Source of the DNA: Thermoguttaceae bacterium
GTDB taxonomy: Bacteria; Planctomycetota; Planctomycetia; Pirellulales; Thermoguttaceae
DNA length: 34,093 bases
Reading direction: 5' to 3'
Assembly (NCBI GenBank): GCA_028694795.1
Contig: JAQVKF010000017.1
Span: forward strand, 1 to 34,093
In this document: in pieces, positions 8,862 through 18,282 of the stretch
Numbering within the stretch: the stretch's first letter is position 1
How the letters are laid out: the number at the start of each line of letters is the position of its first letter
Notes under the pieces: generated by a model
The model's input: the letters and a program-made list of their open reading frames with translations, nothing else
Told to the model about the DNA's origin: nothing
Databases searched by the model: none
Program-made: the position numbers and the translations under genes

Positions 8862-9956
8862 TTATTCACTGGTTGTATTTCGTCGCAGCGAGGCCACTTG
8901 CATCTCATTGCGTACTTTGGAACGCGCAAAATGGCTGATCCGCGCGATCCCGGCGGAACCAATATATCCCGCGTCACTCCCAAGCTGCGCATAATCAATG
9001 ATCAATTGATTCGCGAGCGTCCGGAACGTCTGACGTTTAGCTTCACTGCGTATGATGGACAGGAAGCGGCGTCCTGTTGCGGTCGAGGTCATTCCGAAGG
9101 TCATCGCTCCACCGAGCAACACACAAGCGGGATCAATTGTGTGAAGCAAGCTGACGATTCCCTGCGCAAGCCGTTTGGCCATATTATCAATCAATTCATT
9201 ACACAGAGCATCACCCGCTTCCGCTTCCTCCGAAATGAGCCGCGGCGAAAGGGTTTCTCCAGCCTCCAACCGCGTGCGTAACGAGGTTTCCGCCCCCTCA
9301 TCCAACCGTTCACGTGTAATAGTCAGCGTGGCTCTCGCGCCGCAATACGCCTCCAAATGCCCATACATACCACAGCCACACCGTCGCGCGCTGGGCGAAG
9401 TATCAATGATCATATGACCACATTCCGCACCGTGCCCGCTGTTTCCTTCGATGATCAGATCGCCAATAATAATTCCCGCGCCAATGCCCGTACCGAGTGT
9501 GAGTAACACGAGACTATCGAATTGAGTTCCGTTACCGACCCAAAATTCACCATACGCAGCTGCCGAAGCATCGTTCGCCAGCACGACCGGCATATTGACA
9601 CGTTCACGGATTTGTTGACGAATAGGAAAATTTTCCCACCCGGGAAAATTGACCGGTACACGCATCGTACCTTCACGAAAATCGAGAATCCCTGGTGCGC
9701 CGATCCCCAAAGCCGCCAATTCTGGCGACTGCAGCCCGATCTGTTGGATGGCTGAGGAAACACGTTCCGCGATACGATCCATTACCGCGTCCGGCCCTTG
9801 CTCGACACGAGTAGAGATCAGCTCAAAATAGAGCGTACGTCCCATATCGTCAACGATACCGAGCTTGGTGTTGGTGCCACCGAGATCCACTCCGACATAG
9901 CAGGGAAATTTGGCTTCATGGCACGGTGTCAAATGATGACTAGGCTGTTGATCCAT
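8862..9956 (-). CDS. ROK-family sugar kinase (glucokinase type)
   Basis: From the ATG at 9956 the protein has 364 residues. It shows the phosphate-binding loop DLGGTNTK (24-31), the catalytic Asp129 in ANDASAAAYGE, and the sugar-binding GHGAECGH with Glu178 and His181. The zinc site includes CGCG (Cys193, Cys195). The usual third cysteine of CxCGxxGCxE is His200 here (GMYGHLE), a variant also seen in some ROK glucokinases. The family phosphorylates glucose or other hexoses with ATP. No DNA-binding helix-turn-helix precedes the kinase, so it is an enzyme rather than a repressor. The frame continues upstream to 10046 behind a GGGAGGA only 2 bases from that ATG, so the true start is uncertain. 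It is 234 bp downstream of the gltA-like gene start and transcribed in the same direction. Confidence 0.85.
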   Translation of the reverse strand: MDQQPSHHLTPCHEAKFPCYVGVDLGGTNTKLGIVDDMGRTLYFELISTRVEQGPDAVMDRIAERVSSAIQQIGLQSPELAALGIGAPGILDFREGTMRVPVNFPGWENFPIRQQIRERVNMPVVLANDASAAAYGEFWVGNGTQFDSLVLLTLGTGIGAGIIIGDLIIEGNSGHGAECGHMIIDTSPSARRCGCGMYGHLEAYCGARATLTITRERLDEGAETSLRTRLEAGETLSPRLISEEAEAGDALCNELIDNMAKRLAQGIVSLLHTIDPACVLLGGAMTFGMTSTATGRRFLSIIRSEAKRQTFRTLANQLIIDYAQLGSDAGYIGSAGIARISHFARSKVRNEMQVASLRRNTTSE

Positions 9957-10536
9957 TGCTATCGACCGCTCTGAGGGTTCATCGGAAATAAAAAAAGGGA
10001 AGGATACAGATATAGAACCTGTCACGACATCAGAACAGGCCTCCATTTCCTCCCATTCGATAACGATTACATCCCGCCCAAACCGCGATATTGCGAAGGT
10101 AGGAAAAGCGTTTACGTCATTTTACCCGTATCGACAAATCGACACAATGAGGGGCCAAAGCGTAGGTTTTATTTTTGGAGGGAATGGCTATAATCTTTGT
10201 AATGTTTGGAGGAAAGGGCGTTTCGTTTTCCGAATGAATCGCAACAAGTCCTCCACGCGAAGGAGTTTTGCCACATCTGCTTCCGAGGATCATCCATTGC
10301 ACGCAACATCGCGGCTGACGTGTTGCGGACATCTGATGCTGGATGGATCGAGTTTTGGACGATTCAGATCTCGGTTGGAAATGGGGCCATTTGAAAAAAT
10401 GTGATCGATTCGAATTGAGTCAAGCGATTTTCCAGCGAGGTATTGCGTCCAACGAAACTTTCGTGGCTGTAAAGATTCAAACTCCAAAAACGATATTGTA
10501 TCTTCACCTGTTTCCTCGATAAAGAAGTGGGCTTCC
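9957..10536. other. Intergenic region between divergent ROK kinase and MBL-fold genes
   Basis: About 580 bp (490 if the longer kinase start is used). It must hold both promoters, but none with a clear consensus was recognised. Several short open frames on both strands overlap each other and show no family features; a ggaggga before an ATG near 10187 opens only 17 codons. Confidence 0.5.
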
Positions 10537-11643
10537 ATGGATCAAACATTACCGTCCTCTCATCAACCTAGCGAAAAACCGGCTCCACCGGAGCATATCC
10601 AACGTTTTGAAACATCTTCCGGAGCGAGAATTTACCGCATTTGCTGTGAGGTCATCCCACATTACCAAGGTTTTGTACATCTTGCGCTAGGCGATTTTCC
10701 ATCAACGCTTTTCGACACGGGCAGTGGAGATTCAGCGTCACGTCGCGATCTTTACGAAGGTTTGGAATTGGTTTCGTCACGTTATGGTGAATCGTTTCAG
10801 GTGGAAAATCTCCAGCGTATTTGGCTAACACATACGCATCACGATCATATTGGTGCGACAGCGGAATTGGTGGCAAAAAGCGGAGCGAGGGTTGGGGTTC
10901 ATCCATATGATTCGCGTTTAGTGGTGGTTTGGGACGAGAATGCGCACTTGACCAGACGTGTCACAACGTCCATTATCTCAGAGGCGGGAGTAGAACCGTC
11001 GCGTCAACGTGAACTGGTCGAAGCGTTTGCAATGCGTCCACATATGATCGGTTCCGCTCCGCGCGTGGACGAGTTTTTACGGGATGGTGATCAGATGGGT
11101 CCGTTCACGATTTACCACGTTCCAGGCCATTCGCCTGGGCATTTGCTGTTTGAGCTGGACGGTTGGGTGATTGGTGGCGACCACCTGCTTTCGCGTACGG
11201 TGAGCCAACTTTGGCCGGAGCGAATGCAGCCGTTTACGGGCGTGGCTCACGCACTTGCGTCGATCAATCGTTTGCTGACGTTACCGAGAATGCAAACCAT
11301 GCTAACGGGACATGAGGAAGTGATCACTAACATTCCGGAGCGCACACGCGCGGTATTGGAGACACATCATCGTCGGAACCGTCGGTTATTACAGATGGTT
11401 CAACATGCGGATCATCCGGTAACGGCATCCGAGTTATCAGATCGTATTTATACGCATCGCAATGGGTTCTTTGGATTTTTGGCGGTAACAGACGTAGTCG
11501 CACGTTTGGAATATTTAATGCTGCAAGGTTTAATCGGGGTAGCGAACTCGGAAGAAATTTCGCAAAACGCGGCGGCGGGGATCTCGACCGCGACCCATTA
11601 TTATCCGTTACCAGTCACAATGATCCCAAACACAGAGATTTAA
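10537..11643 (+). CDS. Metallo-beta-lactamase-fold hydrolase
   Basis: 368 residues. The metal site is complete: H99-T-H101-H102-D103-H104, then His198 in PGHSPGH, Asp215 in GGDHLL, and a later His in LTGHEE. This is the glyoxalase II/LACTB2-like branch, which hydrolyses thioesters, phosphodiesters or other esters with two zinc ions. Residues about 285-340 look like a small helical or winged-helix C-terminal domain, as in LACTB2-type proteins. There is no signal peptide, so it is cytoplasmic. The substrate cannot be told from sequence. No strong ribosome site is seen before the start. It is monocistronic and convergent with the histone-like gene. Confidence 0.85.
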   Translation: MDQTLPSSHQPSEKPAPPEHIQRFETSSGARIYRICCEVIPHYQGFVHLALGDFPSTLFDTGSGDSASRRDLYEGLELVSSRYGESFQVENLQRIWLTHTHHDHIGATAELVAKSGARVGVHPYDSRLVVVWDENAHLTRRVTTSIISEAGVEPSRQRELVEAFAMRPHMIGSAPRVDEFLRDGDQMGPFTIYHVPGHSPGHLLFELDGWVIGGDHLLSRTVSQLWPERMQPFTGVAHALASINRLLTLPRMQTMLTGHEEVITNIPERTRAVLETHHRRNRRLLQMVQHADHPVTASELSDRIYTHRNGFFGFLAVTDVVARLEYLMLQGLIGVANSEEISQNAAAGISTATHYYPLPVTMIPNTEI

Positions 11644-11649
11644 CGCGAC

Positions 11650-11706
11650 TCTTTCACAGTCGGCACTTCTTTTACGACCGGCACTCTTCTTCTACAGTCG
11701 GTCGTT
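11650..11706. repeat. Imperfect short tandem repeat downstream of MBL gene
   Basis: Three loosely repeated units of about 18-20 bp (ttcacagtcggcact, tttacgaccggcact, tctacagtcggtcgt) follow the MBL gene stop directly. The role is unknown; they might form a 3' end structure. Confidence 0.4.
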
Positions 11707-11863
11707 CTACAGCCTACCACGAGAACTTCTGTGGTCATCCGATCGATACGATTTCGATATCGACCGGACGATATCATCCTGATACAACCCCTGTGTCAAA
11801 ATCGACACCTTGCCATATTCTCTGAATATGCATCCAGAGTAAAAAACAACAGAAATCGAAAAC

Positions 11864-12199
11864 TTACTCAGCGGCCTTTTTAACGGTTTTCTTGGTGGTT
11901 TTTTTGCACGCTTTTTTACAAACTTTTTTGGCGGCTTTCTTGACAGCAACTTTCTTGACGGCGGTTTTTTTGACGGCTACGGGCTTCGCCGTATCAATCT
12001 TTGCAACGGCGGCTTTCTTAGCGGTTTTTTTAACAGCCGCTTTTTTGACGGCTTTTTCCGGCGCGACCGCATCGTTTTTTTCAACGGTCGTCGCTTGGTC
12101 TGCAGCCTCTTCGCACACCTTCTTTACGGCCTTTTTGCAGGCTCTTTTGCAAACTTTTTTCGTCGCGGCCGTCGCTGGTGCTGCTGTTTTCTTTGCCAT
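11864..12199 (-). CDS. Lys/Ala-rich histone H1-like nucleoid protein with cysteine motifs
   Basis: 111 residues, almost entirely Lys, Ala, Val and Thr, built from repeats of the KKAVKK, KKVAVKKAA and KKTAKKAA kind. This is the composition of bacterial histone H1-like proteins (chlamydial Hc1/Hc2 type, AlgP-like tails) that bind and compact DNA without a fixed fold. It differs in its cysteines: VCKRACKKAVKKVC near the N-terminus and VCKKACKK near the C-terminus, two CxxxC pairs plus one. A central acidic patch (EEAADQATTVEKNDAV) separates the halves. GAGGAG eight bases before the ATG at 12199 is a good ribosome site. The opposite strand is open for almost the whole length only because of the lysine and alanine codons. 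Monocistronic. Confidence 0.8.
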   Translation of the reverse strand: MAKKTAAPATAATKKVCKRACKKAVKKVCEEAADQATTVEKNDAVAPEKAVKKAAVKKTAKKAAVAKIDTAKPVAVKKTAVKKVAVKKAAKKVCKKACKKTTKKTVKKAAE

Positions 12200-12913
12200 A
12201 CTCTAACTCCTCAAAGGAATGTTTTGTCAGCATCTCATGTTTAACCATGGATCATAAAGATGCTTTTGTGATGATATGATATACAGTATCTATACCCACC
12301 AGAAAAAGAGGGATAAATATTGCTTCGGAGGGCGAGCATCCACTGGAAGCCCACGTGATTCGGAGCAAATAAGTGTATACGAAGCGTTTTATCAACACTT
12401 TCATACAATGTGGTTACAATACCACAACACCCCAAAATTGACAAGGGAATTTTATACATGGGAACCAAAAATTTTTAGTTTTTTCGGTCAAAACGAAGCT
12501 TCGTCTCCCGTTCGCGCATATCCACTGGTATGATAACTTGGAAATATCCATCTAAGACGACCATTCATCCATTTCATATGATGATAAAACAGGTGGAATT
12601 TTCCCTAATGATTTTTGAAAATCGCAAGACAATACCCGAGTGAATTGGGCTATTCATCGCCTAGAACTATGAAATGGACACATCCAAAACGAGGCTGACA
12701 CGCATCGCTCGCTTAAACAATCCAACGACAACCGTACGGGGACGCAAAACCGCGATGCCGCTTGCTCACGTTTTCGACGGCACATCCGCCGACAACGGTA
12801 TTGGCATTTGACCTTTTCACGCCATATTTCCCCTAGCCGGCAGCCTTTCCGTTGCCGGCCAGGTTGGAGTAGAAAATCGAGAACCATGACTACTACCGCA
12901 CGAAATACCACTA
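12200..12913. other. Long intergenic region between histone-like gene and metG
   Basis: About 714 bp upstream of the histone-like gene and downstream of metG. It is AT-rich from 12200 to 12660 and GC-richer after that. The open frames here lack ribosome sites and recognisable domains. The promoter of the histone-like gene should lie here but no clear -35/-10 pair was found. A long leader or a decayed gene is possible. Confidence 0.5.
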
Positions 12914-14977
12914 TTAGTGGATACGCTGACCAGGTTTTGCGCCGGAGTCTGGCGAGAGCACGAACAAATCGGAGCCGCCTGTGCCTGCACATAAGACCAT
13001 GCCTTCACTCGTTCCGAATTTCATCTTACGCGGTTCCAAATTGACAACACATAAGACCAATCGGCCGGTCAGACGTTCTGGCGTATAGGCGGCTTTAATT
13101 CCGGCAAAGACAGTCTTTTGGACGTCACCGCCAAAACCGAGCGTCAATTTCAACAGTTTACGGGCTTCGGGGATTTCTTCCACCCGCAGTACTTCCGCCA
13201 CTCGCAGATCAACGGCCCCAAATTGGTCGATATTGATCCGTTCTTCCACAAAAGGTTCTGCGGTCAACGCTTCAGAGACGGTGTTTGCAGTGGTTTTCGC
13301 GGCTTCGTCCGTCGACGTGCCAGAGGTCTGTGGAACTACGTTTTCTTCTTTACCAGCTTCGATCATGGCTTCTACCTGTTCTTTCTTTACACGTACCATT
13401 AAATGTTCAAAAGTGTTGACGGGGGTGCCGATCAACGGCGTTTGGGCTTGTTCCCACGCATGAATCGGTTCGCCCAACAACTCGCCAACCTTCGTCGCCA
13501 GTTCGGGAAGTACCGGAGCGAGATAAATCACGATCTGACGAAAGAGATTGAGACCTACGGTGCAAATATCCTGTACTTTTTTGGCATTCGCTGGATCTTT
13601 CACCAGTGTCCATGGAGCTTGTTGATCAATGTACAGATTGGCACGATCGGCCGCTGTCATCACCAACCGCATCGCGCGATTGAAATCACCATCTTCCATG
13701 GTATTGGCTATTTGTTCACTATCTTTCGCGGCTTCGGCGAACAGACCTCCATCCTCTGGATAAGTGGATGAAAGACCACATGTTTGAACGAAACGAGCGG
13801 TACGGCTAGCCAAATTGACCACTTTTCCGACGAGGTCCGAATTGACTTTCGCGACAAATTCATCCAAGTTCAGGTCTAAGTCATTTGTATTATTTCCAAG
13901 TTTTGAGGCGTAATAGTAACGCAAATAGGCCGGATCAAGGTGATCGAGATAGGTGGATGCCTGAACAAATGTACCACGACTTTTCGACATTTTCTCGCCA
14001 TCGACGGTCAGGAACCCATGAATATGGACCCGGGACGGGAGGGTATATTGAGCGGTGTGGAGCATCGCGGGCCAAAACAGCGTATGGAAGTAGGTAATAT
14101 CCTTTCCGATAAAGTGGTGTATTTCTGTATCGGAATTTTTCCACCAAGATTCAAAGCTCTGTCTGGTACGTTTGCACCAAGCAAGTGTGGTACCGACGTA
14201 ACCGATCGGCGCGTCGTACCAGACATACCAATAGTGCCCCGGAAAGTCGGGGATTTCGAAGCCGAAATATGGCGCAGGGCGTGAAATATCCCAATCCCGA
14301 AGCGGTTCGTTGAGGAAGAAATTTTTGAGATATTCAGCAACGGACGGCTGCAAATGCGTTCCCGCCTGTGTCCACTCGTTCAAAAATCCGTGTAATTTTT
14401 CGAGTTGGAAGAAGAGATGTTTTTCGGTACGAAGTTCAGGCGTTGCGCCGGAGAGCGTACTATGTGGATTCACTAAATCTTTTGGAGTATACGTTTTTCC
14501 ACATTTTTCGCAGGAATCGCCGTATTGATCTTCCGCTTTACAAAACGGACAGGTTCCTTTGACGAAGCGATCGGCCAAAAACGTACCCGCGATCGGATCG
14601 AAAAGTTGCTCGACTTCCTTTTCAGCGATAAGGTTCGCCGCTCGTGCGAACTTCCAGATATCGTGACAAATCTCACGATTTTCGTCGCTGTTTGTACTTC
14701 CATACTCATCAAAAGCGATTTGAAACCGGTTAAAATCAGAGAGGTGCGACTTACGCATCCGGGCGATTACATCGGATTCATCGCAATTTTCCTTGCGAGC
14801 GCGGATCATGATCGCCGTACCATGTGTGTCATCCGCACAGATGTACACACATTCATTACCGCGTAATTTTTGAAAGCGAACCCACATATCCGTTTGCAAA
14901 TACTCGACCAAGTGTCCGAGGTGAATATGTCCATTCGCGTAAGGTAGCGCGCTGGTCACGAGAATACGACGACTCAT
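12914..14977 (-). CDS. metG: Methionyl-tRNA synthetase
   Basis: 687 residues from the ATG at 14977, which has AGGAG eight bases upstream; the frame is open for 23 more codons but those are not family-like. The enzyme charges tRNA-Met with methionine using ATP. It shows HIHLGH at 17-22 (HIGH signature), the zinc-knuckle cysteines at 143, 146, 156 and 159 (CPFC, CEKC), and KMSKS at 329-333. The C-terminal 110 residues form a tRNA-binding OB-fold domain ([20 protein letters not shown], then [18 protein letters not shown]), as in dimeric bacterial enzymes. An Ala/Thr/Glu-rich linker of about 40 residues joins it to the anticodon-binding part. It lies 331 bp downstream of apgM on the same strand, so it probably has its own promoter. 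Confidence 0.97.
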   Translation of the reverse strand: MSRRILVTSALPYANGHIHLGHLVEYLQTDMWVRFQKLRGNECVYICADDTHGTAIMIRARKENCDESDVIARMRKSHLSDFNRFQIAFDEYGSTNSDENREICHDIWKFARAANLIAEKEVEQLFDPIAGTFLADRFVKGTCPFCKAEDQYGDSCEKCGKTYTPKDLVNPHSTLSGATPELRTEKHLFFQLEKLHGFLNEWTQAGTHLQPSVAEYLKNFFLNEPLRDWDISRPAPYFGFEIPDFPGHYWYVWYDAPIGYVGTTLAWCKRTRQSFESWWKNSDTEIHHFIGKDITYFHTLFWPAMLHTAQYTLPSRVHIHGFLTVDGEKMSKSRGTFVQASTYLDHLDPAYLRYYYASKLGNNTNDLDLNLDEFVAKVNSDLVGKVVNLASRTARFVQTCGLSSTYPEDGGLFAEAAKDSEQIANTMEDGDFNRAMRLVMTAADRANLYIDQQAPWTLVKDPANAKKVQDICTVGLNLFRQIVIYLAPVLPELATKVGELLGEPIHAWEQAQTPLIGTPVNTFEHLMVRVKKEQVEAMIEAGKEENVVPQTSGTSTDEAAKTTANTVSEALTAEPFVEERINIDQFGAVDLRVAEVLRVEEIPEARKLLKLTLGFGGDVQKTVFAGIKAAYTPERLTGRLVLCVVNLEPRKMKFGTSEGMVLCAGTGGSDLFVLSPDSGAKPGQRIH

Positions 14978-15131
14978 TAAATTTCTCCTATCATCGAATT
15001 TGGCATGAGACTTCGAACGAATATAGTAAACACATGTACATCGCATCTGGCGGTAATGCGCCGCTGCGTGTTCATGTTACCGCACGGTTACTCATGGTCC
15101 GCCACGGTCACTTCGTTCCCGGTCCTCACTA

Positions 15132-15201
15132 GGGCGTGTTCACATAAATTGCACCTCCATCGGAGCGACCGGCTGTACCAGCGTCAGGTGAAAAGGGTGA
15201 A
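15132..15201 (-). mobile_element. MITE copy B, one-ended remnant
   Basis: This starts with GGGCGTGTTCACATAA after TA (15130-15131) within CTAG and matches the right half of copy A in reverse up to about 15201 (…gtcaggtgaaaagggtga). It then diverges; the other end is missing. It lies in the 331-bp gap between apgM and metG. Confidence 0.75.
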
Positions 15202-15238
15202 CCGACGAATGCCGGAAACGGAGTGACCGCATCGTCGG
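15202..15238. other. Inverted repeat in the apgM-metG gap
   Basis: CCGACGA (15202-15208) and TCGTCGG (15232-15238) form a 7-bp stem, starting where MITE remnant B stops. It could be a 3' hairpin of the apgM transcript, but no T run follows. Confidence 0.35.
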
Positions 15239-15257
15239 AAGTACTTCACCGAGTTGG

Positions 15258-15280
15258 CTGTGCCAACGTCAGGTAAAAAA
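15258..15280 (-). repeat. Solo copy of the short dispersed motif
   Basis: Reads ctgtgccaacgtcaggtaaa in the plus direction, 85 bp from the same motif inside MITE remnant B. It may be debris of a second insertion or an independent motif. It lies downstream of the apgM stop in transcription direction. Confidence 0.55.
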
Positions 15281-15308
15281 CCATACGATCCGCTGGCAAC
15301 GCCGCGAA

Positions 15309-16541
15309 CTAAGAGTGCAGTAAAAAGTGATAAAGCAATCGCCACCCTTCAGGAAATTGCAGCGTGGAGTTCGCCGCAGTCGCCTCGCTATAGGCGATTG
15401 AGCTGTCCGATTGAATACCGGTACCGCACATAGTGAACGGAATATCACCATGAGCGTGCGTTTTAGTCCGAATCGGAGTCAGATGGTCTGGTTGGACCAG
15501 GATCCGATAACTGTCGGCATATTTCTGGCGTAAAGCGTCGTGGACGGGTCGGACGATCAATTCGTCAATTTTCTCCAACGATTCGATTTTTCCATGTAAA
15601 TTACCCTGATGAGATGTTTCGTCAGGAGCTTCAACATGGATGCAAACGACATCAACTTCACGCAGCGCGTCGATCGCAGCCTGCCCCTTACCCACGAAAT
15701 TTGTGTCCAAATATCCAGTGACGTTTGGCACCTCGACCCGTCGCCATCCGATCAATTCGGCAATCCCTCGCAGTAGATCAACCGCCGTGATCATCGCCCC
15801 CGTCAACCCATGCAATTGTGCGAACGGTTTCAAAATCGGCGAACATCCGAGTCCCCAGAGCCAAATGTGCGTCGCGGGTAGTTTGCCTTCCGCGAGCCGT
15901 TTTACATTCACCGGATGGTTCGCCAGGATTTCACCACTCGCTTCCATCATCTGACAAACCATGTCGCACCCCGCGCCGCGTGGATAGGAATCAAGAATGG
16001 TTTGGTCCATCCGATCATGCGGCGGTGTCGCTTGAAACGCCATCGTGAACGAATACGGCGAAGAGGCGTCCGTTCGCAACACAAGCAAATTACGATAGCT
16101 CACACCAGGATAAAAGGTTAGTTTACTGTCGTCTAAATGGCAGCGTTTCGGCAACTCGGCGTTAAGTGTTTCGATGATCAGCCGAGCTTCCTCCGTGGAA
16201 ATATGTCCGGCGGTGAAGTCTCGCATGGCACCATTTTGAATGCAGACAAGATTGCAGCGTAAAGCCCAATCATCAGAACCGAGCGAGATTCCCTGAGCGG
16301 CGGCCTCAAGCGGAGCGCGACCACGATAAAATTCGACCGGATTATAGCCCAAGACGCTCATGTTTGCCGAATCGGAGCCAACGGGCAGCGATTCTGGCGC
16401 ATGATTCGCGCGACCGACTACTCCGAGTCGAGCGATCTGGTCCATTGCCGGCGTGCGAGCGACCGCCAGTGGGGTTTGTCCAGAGAGCGATGGAATCGGT
16501 TCATCCGCACATCCATCCGGCACAATAATTACGTATTTCAT
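15309..16541 (-). CDS. apgM: ApgM-type phosphoglycerate mutase / proposed homoserine kinase
   Basis: 410 residues from the ATG at 16541 (MKYVIIVPDGCADEP), the usual length. The frame is open upstream to 16652, but that would overlap hom and is not family-like. It belongs to the alkaline-phosphatase superfamily. The metal-binding PDG (Asp9) and the GSDSANMSVLGY motif (about 55-66) with its conserved serine are present. Family members act as cofactor-independent phosphoglycerate mutases. A subgroup next to threonine genes is annotated as a proposed homoserine kinase. Here it directly follows homoserine dehydrogenase on the same strand, 80 bp downstream. This favours phosphorylation of homoserine on the way to threonine, although the mutase role cannot be excluded. 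No thrC or classic thrB is in the window. Confidence 0.88.
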   Translation of the reverse strand: MKYVIIVPDGCADEPIPSLSGQTPLAVARTPAMDQIARLGVVGRANHAPESLPVGSDSANMSVLGYNPVEFYRGRAPLEAAAQGISLGSDDWALRCNLVCIQNGAMRDFTAGHISTEEARLIIETLNAELPKRCHLDDSKLTFYPGVSYRNLLVLRTDASSPYSFTMAFQATPPHDRMDQTILDSYPRGAGCDMVCQMMEASGEILANHPVNVKRLAEGKLPATHIWLWGLGCSPILKPFAQLHGLTGAMITAVDLLRGIAELIGWRRVEVPNVTGYLDTNFVGKGQAAIDALREVDVVCIHVEAPDETSHQGNLHGKIESLEKIDELIVRPVHDALRQKYADSYRILVQPDHLTPIRTKTHAHGDIPFTMCGTGIQSDSSIAYSEATAANSTLQFPEGWRLLYHFLLHS

Positions 16542-16621
16542 TTTGTCACTATAGACCTTTAAATCTCTCAATTTTGCACACGGAAGTAAGGCGTTGCGTC
16601 TCACTTCCAGTTCATTCCCGA

Positions 16622-17932
16622 TCACGCATCCAATACACGCAAGGAGACACATTCGCCACGTACGCAGTGGAAAGCGTTAATCGTGGCAATCGCGTCCGAA
16701 ACCGCGGCGACATTCGCCTCGTGAGTCATTACGATCAGCGGCACCGTTCGATCCGTCTCGCCAGCCGCCGTTTCTTCACGTTGTAGCACCGAGGCCACCG
16801 AAATGCCGCGAGCACCCAATACGGAGGTAATTTGCGACAACACGCCCGGTTGATCCTCTACCTGGAAATGCAGGTAAAAACGCCCACTTGAAAGCGTTGG
16901 ATCTCGCAACGGTACCGCACCGGTCACCCCATCGGGCCACAGATTCAGCGCATCGAATGTAATTCGAGCACGTCCAAGAATCGTATCGATCACGTCGGCG
17001 GTCACGGCGGAAGCGGTGGGCATCTGTCCAGCACCTTTGCCGTAGAACAGGACGGGACCGACGGCATCCCCGATCACATGGACCGCATTGAACGCTTCTG
17101 AAATATGAGCCAGAGGCATTCCACGACGCAGTAGCGTCGGAGCGACGAGGAGTTCCAATCCGTTGTCGTACAATCGCGCCGAGGCGATCAGCCGAATCGT
17201 GTAACCCAATTCTCGAGCACATCGAATATCGGCAACATCAACTGTATTGATTCCGACGCGAGGAATCGTTTGCCAATCAATTTTCGCACCAAACGCCAAT
17301 TGAGCGAGAATCGCCAGTTTTTGTGCCGCGTCCGAGGCACTGACATCCATGGAGGGATTCGCTTCGGCATATCCCAAACGCTGAGCGTCGGCCAATGCGT
17401 CGGCATACGCCGCGTCACGCTCTTCCATCGCGGAGAGAATATAATTACACGTACCGTTCAAGATTCCGCGAATCGACAGAATCTGATTCGCGGCCAAGTT
17501 CTGTCCGATTCCCGCGATGATGGGGATTCCGCCACCGACGGAGGCCTCAAAGGCGATCGTCTGCCCATATTTCCGAGCCGCGGCGAATAGTTCCGGTCCA
17601 TGGGTGGCCAAAAGTGCTTTATTGGCGGTCACGACACTTTTACCACTCGCTAAGGCGCGTAACACAAAGGTGCGAGCGGGTTCTGTGCCGCCGAACAATT
17701 CAATCACGATGGAAATGGAAGGATCATTAAAAACCGTTTCGATATCGCTGGTTAAGACACCATCCGGCACAGCAACGCCACGATCACGAGTCAAGTCCAT
17801 ATCGACGATCTTAGCAAGCGTGACCGGTCGCCCGACACGTTGGGCAATCCGAGCGTTTTGTTCGATCAGAAGTTTCGCTACTCCGGAACCAATCGTTCCA
17901 AACCCCAGCAGCGCGATTTTCGCGGTTTCCAT
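16622..17932 (-). CDS. hom: Homoserine dehydrogenase
   Basis: 436 residues, typical of the monofunctional enzyme with a regulatory tail. It reduces aspartate semialdehyde to homoserine with NAD(P)H. The Rossmann motif GFGTIGSG is at 10-17. TANKALLA with the conserved Lys105 follows, then SVGGGIPI, ILNGTCNYIL and the AEANPSMDVSASDAAQKLAIL segment of the catalytic domain. An ACT domain at about 350-432 (FYLHFQVEDQPGVLSQITSVL) is the usual site of feedback inhibition by threonine. The start METAKIALLGFG is family-like, with GAGGATC just before the ATG. It is the first gene of a likely hom-apgM transcript; the TATAAT at 17975-17980 suits its promoter. Confidence 0.95.
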   Translation of the reverse strand: METAKIALLGFGTIGSGVAKLLIEQNARIAQRVGRPVTLAKIVDMDLTRDRGVAVPDGVLTSDIETVFNDPSISIVIELFGGTEPARTFVLRALASGKSVVTANKALLATHGPELFAAARKYGQTIAFEASVGGGIPIIAGIGQNLAANQILSIRGILNGTCNYILSAMEERDAAYADALADAQRLGYAEANPSMDVSASDAAQKLAILAQLAFGAKIDWQTIPRVGINTVDVADIRCARELGYTIRLIASARLYDNGLELLVAPTLLRRGMPLAHISEAFNAVHVIGDAVGPVLFYGKGAGQMPTASAVTADVIDTILGRARITFDALNLWPDGVTGAVPLRDPTLSSGRFYLHFQVEDQPGVLSQITSVLGARGISVASVLQREETAAGETDRTVPLIVMTHEANVAAVSDAIATINAFHCVRGECVSLRVLDA

Positions 17933-18282
17933 GATCCTCTTTCCTTATACCAAAAATATTTCGATGCCGCACTCATTATAAAGTATACCGATTCCCTGAG
18001 AAATTGGCAGTAGCGAGTTCCGATTTTTGTGAAAATCACCATCCTGTAAACACATTGATCAAACGGTGCGAGCCGCCACGAGCGGCAATCATCACCGCCA
18101 CCGTGGACGCTCCCACGTTTATCGCACCTCGAACCTTGATCCGTTCGTTATTTGTCCGGGGGAATTGCTACGGAGATTAGAATCAGACATAATGGGGTTG
18201 TATTCTTTTTTCAGGAAAGAGAATCCTTTCGAGCCCCGTGATATTGCGTTGATTTCCCACCCGCGATGATAAGGCGATACCA
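17933..18282. other. Intergenic region between divergent hom and flippase-like genes
   Basis: 350 bp. The left side holds a candidate -10 for hom (17975-17980). A small hairpin GCCGC-cacga-GCGGC lies at 18072-18086. No gene is supported here. Confidence 0.5.
17975..17980 (-). promoter_or_regulatory. Candidate -10 box of hom
   Basis: A perfect TATAAT on the minus strand lies 42 bp before the hom start codon. The -35 position about 17 bp upstream reads poorly (near TTTCTC), so this is tentative. Confidence 0.35.

Noticed and set aside
8688-9281. 197-codon open frame on the plus strand opposite the ROK kinase gene
   Set aside because: It lies antisense to a clear enzyme gene, has no ribosome site and no recognisable domain.
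11892-12206. 104-codon hydrophobic open frame on the plus strand opposite the histone-like gene
   Set aside because: It is the mirror of lysine and alanine codons; the minus-strand gene has the ribosome site and a known composition class.
12654-12992. 112-codon Arg/Cys-rich open frame overlapping the end of metG
   Set aside because: It overlaps the conserved metG C-terminus in another frame and has a composition typical of out-of-frame reading.
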